Below are positions 1-5,827 of a DNA stretch of 7,890 nucleotides, one piece after another; the first letter of the stretch is position 1, and the number at the start of each line of letters is the position of its first letter. Both the position numbers and the translations under genes were made by a program. The notes below the pieces were generated by a model. That model was not told where the DNA came from. It was given only the letters and a program-made list of their open reading frames with translations, and did no database searches. Source of the DNA: an uncultured Muribaculaceae bacterium (lineage in GTDB: Bacteria > Bacteroidota > Bacteroidia > Bacteroidales > Muribaculaceae); the NCBI GenBank assembly GCA_905209725.1, contig CAJLTZ010000096.1:1-7890 (forward strand), written 5' to 3'.

Positions 1-91
1 TATGTGCAGATTGATTTTAGGATTTCGGCCAGCAGAGGACTTTTTCAGTGCCCTCAGTTATGGTGCGGACTTGTGTCTCTTGGTTGTGTGA

Positions 92-107
92 GCAAACTTA
101 AGTTTGC
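92..107. repeat. Perfect 16-bp palindrome after the PepSY-like gene
   Basis: GCAAACTTAAGTTTGC is a perfect palindrome, 15 bases beyond the stop codon of the PepSY-like gene. As RNA it would form six pairs with a UUAA loop, but no T-run follows, so a terminator call is weak. Both strands contain TAAGTTTG, which fits TAnnTTTG, but neither has a -33 element at the right distance. Bases 1-91 beyond it show no recognisable gene. Confidence 0.55.
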
Positions 108-122
108 GTCAATCATATTCTT

Positions 123-641
123 TTAAATCTCATCCTCGTTTTCTTCGTCATCTTCGGAAGCAGCCTTTTTATTGGCTTCTTCATCGGCCTTTTTAACAGG
201 ACCCTGGTAGATGCCGAGCAGATCGTATTTATGACGGGTGCCGTCGCTGAGGCAAATTTCGTGATAGAGGGCGCGTTTCTGAACTGCGGTGATTTTCTCT
301 GAGGGGAATTTCTTCTCCACGCTCTTTTTCACGCTATTGCTCACGAGGGCTTCCGGCACTGCTTTCTTCTTGCAGTCCACGCGAGTCCACTCGCCTTTGT
401 TGTTAAACTCAATTTCGGTGCCGTCGGTGAGTTTCACGTCGTAGTCGGTCTTTTTGAGGAGGTGTTTGTCCACCTTGATCATGCTCACCTTTTTCTTGGG
501 GAAATGCTCGTTAAGCATCTGCTGGGCAGTTTCGGGCAGTTCGCTGCGCTTGATGGTGTACTTGTCGAAGGGGAGTTTGATGGCTGAGGCCGAGACCGCT
601 ACCATCAGAATCAATGTCAGGGCAGTGATTATTTTCTTCAT
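123..641 (-). CDS. Secreted PepSY-like (putative beta-lactamase-inhibitor-like) protein
   Basis: This 172-residue protein starts with a clear signal peptide: a KK pair, a hydrophobic core to about residue 15, and a probable cleavage after Ala20 (SASA). The mature part contains two related segments. The first (about 34-90) has a helix ending in a HFP motif followed by YDVKLTDGTEIEFNNKGEW. The second (about 95-147) has a KFP motif followed by HEICLSDGTRHKYDLLGIY. This pattern fits the PepSY-like fold found in many secreted Bacteroidetes proteins, whose function is largely unknown. Each half has one cysteine (Cys90, Cys130). From about residue 152 a tail rich in Glu and Asp closes the protein. 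An A/T-rich leader precedes the ATG. It appears to be transcribed on its own. The fold is moderately sure; no function can be assigned. Confidence 0.82.
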   Translation of the reverse strand: MKKIITALTLILMVAVSASAIKLPFDKYTIKRSELPETAQQMLNEHFPKKKVSMIKVDKHLLKKTDYDVKLTDGTEIEFNNKGEWTRVDCKKKAVPEALVSNSVKKSVEKKFPSEKITAVQKRALYHEICLSDGTRHKYDLLGIYQGPVKKADEEANKKAASEDDEENEDEI

Positions 642-673
642 GAATTATTTTGGATTAATTTTATTTTTATAGG

Positions 674-716
674 GTCGCTCCGCGACTGGGATTGCACGGA
701 CCGCGACTGGGATTGC
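674..716. repeat. Two 16-bp direct repeats with a small GC hairpin
   Basis: CCGCGACTGGGATTGC occurs at 680-695 and again at 701-716, 21 bases apart start to start. The first copy also overlaps a perfect 5-bp hairpin, GTCGC-TCC-GCGAC (674-686). The block is GC-rich inside an otherwise A/T-rich gap and would lie in the 5' leader of the PepSY-like gene. It may be a dispersed intergenic repeat; this cannot be shown from one window. Confidence 0.75.
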
Positions 717-734
717 TTTGTTGCTATTATGGTG

Positions 735-742
735 CAAAAGTA
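735..742 (-). promoter_or_regulatory. Bacteroidetes -7-like element upstream of the PepSY-like gene
   Basis: TACTTTTG on the minus strand matches TAnnTTTG and is followed by GCACC, a common context in Bacteroidetes promoters. I find no good -33 TTTG at 19-21 bases upstream. The transcript would begin near 728 and carry a leader of nearly 90 nt containing the 16-bp direct repeats. The call rests on the -7 element and the position in a 186-bp gap between genes. Confidence 0.5.
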
Positions 743-827
743 ATACCGAAAGTTGGAAATGACCATACTTCGGGGCATAATAAAGCCTTAAAAATGTTTA
801 TAAATGCAAAATGATTGGCGCACAGCC

Positions 828-1571
828 TCACCGGCCCTCATTCCAGTATTGCCAGGAGAGGATGGCCTGGCGGTGGAGCATGTCAAGCCCGTTCTTGACG
901 GGACATCCTTGCTCTGCACAGCGGCGCATGAATTCCGTTACGGCGGGATTATATACAAGGTCGTAGCAAAGAGTATGTGGCGCCAACTGAAGATAAGGGA
1001 TCTGGGGCGCTTCCGCGACATCAGGCCATGTGCCAAGTGGCGTGGCATTCACGATTATTGCTGCTTTTCCGAGTCTGCCGTCTGCAAGCGCCTCATATCC
1101 CATTACCTCTTGACGCCCAGCGGGATTACGTGACACAAATGTCACACAGCATCCCATTTTCGTTAGAGCATATGCCACTGCCTTCGCTGCTCCACCTGTG
1201 CCGAGCACATAGGCTTCTCCGGTATTCTTAAGGAGATTCTCCACACTCTGCCGGAATCCCTGACAGTCGGTGTTGGCGCCTATGATGCCATCGGGCCGGA
1301 TGATGAGGGTGTTGACAGCGCCGATGGCTAATGCTTCCGGCGTTAGGCTGTCGCAGAGTTCAATGACAGTCTCTTTGTATGGAATAGTGACATTGAGCCC
1401 CTCGAGATTGGAATGAGATTCAATCAAGGCGTGAAGAATGGCACGGTCGCACTTTTCCATAGGGAAAAGAGCATACCGCGCATCTATACATTCATTGTGA
1501 AATTTTTCCGTGAAAAATTTCTGCGAAAAGGAATGGCCCAACGAACGGCCAATCAGTCCAAACTGCCGCAT
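828..1571 (-). CDS. aroE: Shikimate dehydrogenase (NADP+), AroE
   Basis: This 247-residue enzyme reduces 3-dehydroshikimate to shikimate with NADPH in the cytoplasmic pathway to aromatic amino acids. The shikimate site shows Ser14 and Ser16 (HSFS), NVTIPYKE (60-67) with catalytic Lys66, GAVNT (85-89) and NTDCQGF (100-106) with catalytic Asp102. The nucleotide fold carries GTGGAAKA (124-131), SRNP (147-150, where many homologues have NRT), and NATPLGT (175-181). The C-terminal GLDMLHRQA (228-236) contains the conserved Gln235. The length is slightly short but complete. An in-frame TAA two codons above the ATG fixes the start. No promoter element is visible in the 71-bp gap upstream, so it is probably read through from the peptidase gene. 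A 10-bp inverted repeat lies within codons 17-25. Confidence 0.97.
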   Translation of the reverse strand: MRQFGLIGRSLGHSFSQKFFTEKFHNECIDARYALFPMEKCDRAILHALIESHSNLEGLNVTIPYKETVIELCDSLTPEALAIGAVNTLIIRPDGIIGANTDCQGFRQSVENLLKNTGEAYVLGTGGAAKAVAYALTKMGCCVTFVSRNPAGRQEVMGYEALADGRLGKAAIIVNATPLGTWPDVAEAPQIPYLQLAPHTLCYDLVYNPAVTEFMRRCAEQGCPVKNGLDMLHRQAILSWQYWNEGR

Positions 1572-1575
1572 ACCT

Positions 1576-1592
1576 TAATTTTGAATTTTGAA
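1576..1592. repeat. 17-bp leader sequence shared with the M13 gene
   Basis: TAATTTTGAATTTTGAA lies four bases upstream of the aroE start codon. The identical sequence is found at 3606-3622, one base upstream of the M13 peptidase start codon. In the mRNA it reads as an A-rich stretch just before the ATG, where Bacteroidetes genes commonly have A-rich leaders in place of a Shine-Dalgarno sequence. Confidence 0.7.
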
Positions 1593-1642
1593 TTGGTCGC
1601 AACGTTCTCAATCACAATCTTATTCAATATTAAACACTGCTC

Positions 1643-3604
1643 TTACCAAATTATGACTCGGTCGGCGGGGTCGAGATACATTGCGTCGTTCTCCTTTATT
1701 GAGAAGGCTTCGTAGAATTCGGGGATATTCTTTACTGTGGCGTTTACGCGATACTCCGGCAGTGAATGAGGATCGGTCTTGGTGGCTTCGAGAATCTCCT
1801 CGGGGCGGATGTTGTTGGCCCAGAGCGCTGCATTGGCCAGATAGAATCTCTGCAGCGACGAAAAGCCGTCGATCTCCTCCTTCTCTTGCGGGCTGCTGCT
1901 CTCCCGGTAGGCAGTAAGTGCTACCCGCAAGCCTCCCTGGTCGGCGATGTTCTCGCCAAGCGTAAAGCGGCCGTTGGCATGTACGCCCGGTGCCACCTCT
2001 ATTGCGTCAAACTGGCGGACAAGCACGTCGGTAAGTTTGCGGAATTTTTCAGCATCCTCCTCAGTCCACCAGTTGCTGAGGTTGCCATTCTTGTCAAAGT
2101 GACGTCCCTGGTCGTCGAATCCGTGTGTCATTTCGTGGCCAATCACGCTGCCGATGGCACCATAATTCATCGCATCATCGGCCGTAATGTCGAAATATGG
2201 TGGCTGGAGAATCGCAGCCGGAAAGCAGATCTCATTTTGCGAAGGACTGTAATATGCATTCACAGTGTGCGGCGCCATAAACCATTCATTGCGGTCAACA
2301 GGCGTCCCGAGTTTTTTGAGGTTATCGTTGACAAACCATTTCGAAGCCGCCAGCACATTTTCCAGATACGACTTCTGCGGGTCAATCTCAATTTCGGAAT
2401 AGTCTTTCCATTTGTCAGGATATCCGATTTTGGCGTGCATCGCGGCAAGTTTGTCGAGGGCATTGGCCTTTGTTGACTCCGACATCCATGGAAGAGCCTT
2501 TATATGGCTTGCGAGAGACTTACGCAGATTCTCCACCAGCTCCTTCATATAGTCCTTGTTTTCCTTGGGGAAATATTTCTCCACATACAATTGACCGATG
2601 GCTTCGGCAAGCAGAGAATTGGGAATCACCATAGCGCGCTTCCAGAGGGGGCGCTTTTCCTCGATGCCCGACATTGTTTTGTCGTATAATTCGAAGTCGG
2701 CGTCATAGAAATCATCTCCAAGCACCCCTGTGGAGGATGCTATTGCCTCAAAAAGGAGGTAATCCCTGATTTCGCGCTCTGTAAGAGAGGGTAGATATTC
2801 ACTCATGAACGAGAGGAACTTCGGCGCACTGACATTGATCTTTCCATTCGGCTCAATTGCCATACCCTTAAAAATTCGTTCCCATTCAATGCCGGGAAAA
2901 TCTTTTTTAAGTCCATTGGCATCGGTTGGGTTGTATCTCAATTCCGGGTCGCGACGCTCTTCGCGTGTTTTCTTATGAAGCGCAATCTCCTTCTCAATCT
3001 TGATGAGAGAATTCCATATCCTTTCAGCATCTTCGGTGGAGTATCCGCAGAGGGTCATCAGCCTTACCACATATCGGTGGTAGGCCTCCATAATGCGGCG
3101 GTTGTTATCATTGTCCTCGAGATAATAGTCGCGGTCGCCGAGGCCGAGACCGGTTTCGCCCACATGCAGGATATTCATATTTGAATCCACGGGATCTGGA
3201 CCGACACCAATGCTGAAGAAAGGCGAGGATATGCCTAAGAACATCCATGCGATTGTGTCGGCGAGATTCTTCCTGTCGGTGGCTTCCACGCGCTTGATCA
3301 TCGGCACGAGGGGGTTTGCTCCCTCCGCATCTCGGCGGGGCATATCCATTCCCATCTCGTAGAGGTCGTGAACCTTCTGCGCCACTGTGCCGTGCACTTT
3401 TGAGTCAGGATTCTCACCCAGTTCTTCAATCAGGCTTCTCACCTGTTTTTTTGTTTCCTCCCTGATGAGAGAGAATGTGCCGAACCGGGCAAACTCGCCC
3501 TGGAGGGGATGGGCTTGCTGCCAACCGCCGCAAGCGTATTTATAGAAGTCGGTTTTGGGGCTTACCGACTTGTCGAGATTTTCTAAGACTATTCCGTGCT
3601 TCAT
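1643..3604 (-). CDS. M13 family zinc metallopeptidase, cytoplasmic PepO-like endopeptidase
   Basis: This 653-residue protein is a member of the neprilysin/PepO (M13) family, which cleaves oligopeptides. The N-terminal M13 domain (from about residue 16, DFYKYACGGW) is followed by the catalytic part. That part shows NAYYSP (449-454), the zinc motif HEMTH (490-494, with Glu491 catalytic) and GENIAD (550-555), where Glu551 is the third zinc ligand and Asp555 its support. Near the end DPHSLPEYRVN (611-621) supplies the His613 and Arg619 that in neprilysin stabilise and bind substrate. The protein ends DRVIIW, like the CRVW end of neprilysin. There is no signal peptide or membrane anchor, and an in-frame TAG directly precedes the ATG, so none has been missed. 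It is thus probably intracellular, like lactococcal PepO. It starts 70 bp after the ABC-F stop and aroE follows 71 bp later; co-transcription is possible. Confidence 0.95.
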   Translation of the reverse strand: MKHGIVLENLDKSVSPKTDFYKYACGGWQQAHPLQGEFARFGTFSLIREETKKQVRSLIEELGENPDSKVHGTVAQKVHDLYEMGMDMPRRDAEGANPLVPMIKRVEATDRKNLADTIAWMFLGISSPFFSIGVGPDPVDSNMNILHVGETGLGLGDRDYYLEDNDNNRRIMEAYHRYVVRLMTLCGYSTEDAERIWNSLIKIEKEIALHKKTREERRDPELRYNPTDANGLKKDFPGIEWERIFKGMAIEPNGKINVSAPKFLSFMSEYLPSLTEREIRDYLLFEAIASSTGVLGDDFYDADFELYDKTMSGIEEKRPLWKRAMVIPNSLLAEAIGQLYVEKYFPKENKDYMKELVENLRKSLASHIKALPWMSESTKANALDKLAAMHAKIGYPDKWKDYSEIEIDPQKSYLENVLAASKWFVNDNLKKLGTPVDRNEWFMAPHTVNAYYSPSQNEICFPAAILQPPYFDITADDAMNYGAIGSVIGHEMTHGFDDQGRHFDKNGNLSNWWTEEDAEKFRKLTDVLVRQFDAIEVAPGVHANGRFTLGENIADQGGLRVALTAYRESSSPQEKEEIDGFSSLQRFYLANAALWANNIRPEEILEATKTDPHSLPEYRVNATVKNIPEFYEAFSIKENDAMYLDPADRVIIW

Positions 3605-3610
3605 CTAATT

Positions 3611-3658
3611 TTGAATTTTGAAAGAGTTGAATTTTGAAAGAGTTGAATTTTGATAGAA
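3611..3658. repeat. Tandem 16-mer array (three copies) between ABC-F and the M13 peptidase
   Basis: TTGAATTTTGAAAGAG occurs at 3611-3626 and 3627-3642, and a third copy with two mismatches is at 3643-3658. The core TTGAATTTTGAA is the exact reverse complement of TTCAAAATTCAA at 3667-3678 in the neighbouring 7-mer array. The 70-bp gap can therefore form an A/U stem, for example 3643-3653 with 3668-3678 around a 14-base loop. No promoter element is visible in this gap. Confidence 0.85.
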
Positions 3659-3665
3659 GCAAACA

Positions 3666-3693
3666 ATTCAAAATTCAACATTCAACATTCAAC
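3666..3693. repeat. Tandem 7-mer array (ATTCAAM x4) across the ABC-F stop codon
   Basis: Four consecutive 7-base units read ATTCAAA, ATTCAAC, ATTCAAC and ATTCAAC on the plus strand. The ABC-F stop codon (3675-3677) lies inside the array, and its last five codons (LNVEC) are encoded by it. Confidence 0.85.
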
Positions 3694-5651
3694 ATTAAAT
3701 CGAGTTTTTGCTGGGAGGTTTCCCATTCGGTCATGGCTGCCTCGAGGCCTGTCTGGGCGGCCTGATATTGGTCAAGAGTGTCGGCGGAAGTGTCACCTGC
3801 TGCTATTTTCTGCTCGAGGTCGCTGATTTTCCTCTCCATCTCCTCCACCTTTGCTTCGGCATTCTTTACCGCTTTCTCAGCTTTGCTCAGTAGGCGGGCA
3901 CGTTCCTTTTGCTCCGCATAGGAGAGCTTCGCTGCGGGCTTTGTTGTATCATTTGCAGATGCGGCCGCGGCAATTCCTGTAGTGGTCTGTGATTCTGTAT
4001 GCTGCGACTGGGAGAGTGTCTGTTTTTCGAGTTGCTGGAGACTATCGAGTTTTTTCTTGCGCAAGAAATCGTAGATGCCACCGAGATTCTCGCGCACGCG
4101 GCCACCGCCAAATTCATAAACCTTTTCCACGAGGCCGTCGAGGAAATAGCGGTCGTGGCTCACGATAATCACAGTGCCGTTGAAGTCGCGTATCGCCTCT
4201 TTCAGGATATCCTTTGTGGTGATGTCGAGATGATTGGTTGGCTCGTCGAGGATGAGGAAATTCACGGGTTCGAGCAGAAGGCGGATCATTGCGAGACGCG
4301 TTTTCTCTCCGCCGGAAAGCACCTTTACCTTTTTATCGGAGGCTTCGCCGCCAAACATGAATGCGCCTAAGATGTCGCGCACGCGGGTACGCATGTCGCC
4401 GGTGGCTACATTATCGATTGTCTCAAACACGGTAAGTTCTCCGTCGAGAAGTTGGGCCTGGTTTTGCGCGAAATACCCGATCTTTACATTGTGGCCTATC
4501 TTGAGTTTTCCGTCGTAGGGAATCTGGTTCATGATGCACTTCACAAGTGTCGACTTGCCTTCGCCGTTCTTGCCCACAAACGCTACTTTCTCGCCGCGGC
4601 GGATAGTGAACTCAGCATGCTGGAACACCACATGGTCGCCATAGCTTTTACCCACATCTTCGAGAATAAGGGGGAAATCGCCGGAGCGTTCAGCAGGAGG
4701 AAATTTGAGCCGAAGCCGGGAATTGTCTACTTCGTCAACCACGATGGGCACTATCTTTTCGAGCTGCTTTATGCGGCTCTGCACCTGCACGGCCTTGGTG
4801 GCCTTATAGCGGAAGCGCTCTATGAAGTCGTTGATGTCGGCGATGAGTTTCTGCTGGTTTTCATAGGCGCGCATCTGCTGCTCCACACGTTCCTTGCGCA
4901 GTTCCACGAATCGGGAATAGTTCACCTTATAGTCGTAGGCGTGACCACAGGAGATCTCGATGGTGCGTTGGGTCACATTGTCGAGGAAGGCACGGTCGTG
5001 ACTCACAAGCACCACTGCCTTGGCTTTTGTGTTGATGAACGACTCCAGCCATTGAATCGACTCGATGTCGAGATGGTTGGTGGGCTCGTCGAGGAGGAGC
5101 ACATCGGGGCGGCGGAGAAGTATCTTGGCGAGTTCCACACGCATACGCCAGCCGCCGGAAAATTCGCTTGTGGGGCGGTTGAAATCGGAGCGCAGAAATC
5201 CGAGTCCGGTTAGAGTGCTTTCAATTTCAGCCTCCATATTGTCGGCACCACGGATTGTCAGGAGATTATTGAGGTAGTCGAGGTGTTCAATAAGTTTCTG
5301 ATATTCGGCCGACTCATAATCGTTGCGGTTGGCAAGCTCCTCGGTGGTGTCGGCCAATTCCTTCTGGATGCCGGCTATGTCAGAAAAGGCCTTCCGCGTT
5401 TCCTCAATAACAGTGGTTTCGTCGGCAATCTTCATCTGCTGTGGAAGATAACCGATTGTTACATCGTTGGGTTTCGACACGGAACCGGAAAATGGTTCTT
5501 CGAGTCCGGCGATAATCTTGAGCAGAGTCGACTTGCCGGCACCATTCTTGCCGGTGAGGGCAATCTTGTCCGCCTTATTGATTACGAAAGAGATATCATC
5601 AAACAAAGGCACGGAAGAAAACTCCATGCAAAGATTATTTATCGAAACCAT
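3675..5651 (-). CDS. ABC-F family ATPase, YheS/YdiF-like
   Basis: This 658-residue protein has two ABC ATPase domains and no membrane segments, the layout of ABC-F translation factors, which bind the ribosomal E site and act on stalled or slow complexes. Domain 1 has Walker A GKNGAGKST (34-42), signature FSGGW (164-168), Walker B with DEPTNHLD (188-195) and the SHDR switch (217-220). Domain 2 has GKNGEGKST (360-368), LSGGEK (445-450), DEPTNHLD (469-476) and SHDR (498-501). The inter-domain linker (about 240-325) contains FIERFRYKATKAVQVQSRIK, which resembles the linker of YheS/YdiF proteins. A Ser/Thr/Gln/Ala-rich spacer (about 541-575) leads to a charged coiled coil (about 576-655). All catalytic residues are present. 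An in-frame TAG lies five codons upstream of the ATG. I see nothing pointing to the antibiotic-resistance subgroup; the cellular role is inferred from the family. Confidence 0.93.
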   Translation of the reverse strand: MVSINNLCMEFSSVPLFDDISFVINKADKIALTGKNGAGKSTLLKIIAGLEEPFSGSVSKPNDVTIGYLPQQMKIADETTVIEETRKAFSDIAGIQKELADTTEELANRNDYESAEYQKLIEHLDYLNNLLTIRGADNMEAEIESTLTGLGFLRSDFNRPTSEFSGGWRMRVELAKILLRRPDVLLLDEPTNHLDIESIQWLESFINTKAKAVVLVSHDRAFLDNVTQRTIEISCGHAYDYKVNYSRFVELRKERVEQQMRAYENQQKLIADINDFIERFRYKATKAVQVQSRIKQLEKIVPIVVDEVDNSRLRLKFPPAERSGDFPLILEDVGKSYGDHVVFQHAEFTIRRGEKVAFVGKNGEGKSTLVKCIMNQIPYDGKLKIGHNVKIGYFAQNQAQLLDGELTVFETIDNVATGDMRTRVRDILGAFMFGGEASDKKVKVLSGGEKTRLAMIRLLLEPVNFLILDEPTNHLDITTKDILKEAIRDFNGTVIIVSHDRYFLDGLVEKVYEFGGGRVRENLGGIYDFLRKKKLDSLQQLEKQTLSQSQHTESQTTTGIAAAASANDTTKPAAKLSYAEQKERARLLSKAEKAVKNAEAKVEEMERKISDLEQKIAAGDTSADTLDQYQAAQTGLEAAMTEWETSQQKLDLMLNVEC

Positions 5652-5691
5652 AATAATAATGGGCTATAATGCACAAATAAGTTCAGAAATG

Positions 5692-5724
5692 CAAAATTAC
5701 AAAAAATAGGCCAATAAAGGAAAC
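5692..5724 (-). promoter_or_regulatory. Probable Bacteroidetes-type promoter for the ABC-F gene
   Basis: On the minus strand TAATTTTG (5692-5699) matches the Bacteroidetes -7 consensus TAnnTTTG exactly. Twenty bases upstream is TTTC (5720-5723), one base from the -33 consensus TTTG. Transcription would start at about 5685, leaving a leader of some 30 nt before the ATG at 5651. The position between the groESL terminator and the gene supports the call. Confidence 0.65.
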
Positions 5725-5765
5725 GGAGATTCCCGAGAACAACTGCAGAAATGCCGAGAGGCAGT

Positions 5766-5801
5766 AAAAAAAACGCGCACGATACCGAGATACCATGCGC
5801 G
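5766..5801 (-). terminator. Intrinsic terminator of the groESL operon
   Basis: Read on the minus strand, a GC-rich stem beginning CGCGCA and ending TGCGCG (5774-5801) folds into 12 pairs, four of them G-U wobbles or fewer, with a 4-base loop, and is followed at once by eight T residues (the A-run at 5766-5773 on the plus strand). It lies 26 bp beyond the groEL stop codon. This is the textbook form of a rho-independent terminator and separates the chaperonin operon from the ABC-F gene downstream. Confidence 0.92.
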
Positions 5802-5827
5802 CAATTGTTATATATTCAAAATTATTC

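Noticed and set aside
1..126. Plus-strand frame open from the left edge to a TAA at 124-126
   Set aside because: 41 codons with no recognisable family, running across the palindrome and into the end of the PepSY-like gene; chance is the simpler explanation.
4452..5213. Plus-strand reading frame opposite the ABC-F gene
   Set aside because: It is antisense to the conserved ATPase domains and has no recognisable domain.
5817..5824. TAATTTTG on the minus strand directly after the groEL stop
   Set aside because: It matches the -7 consensus, but it lies before the terminator, has no -33 partner in the groEL end, and is better explained by A/T-rich sequence.
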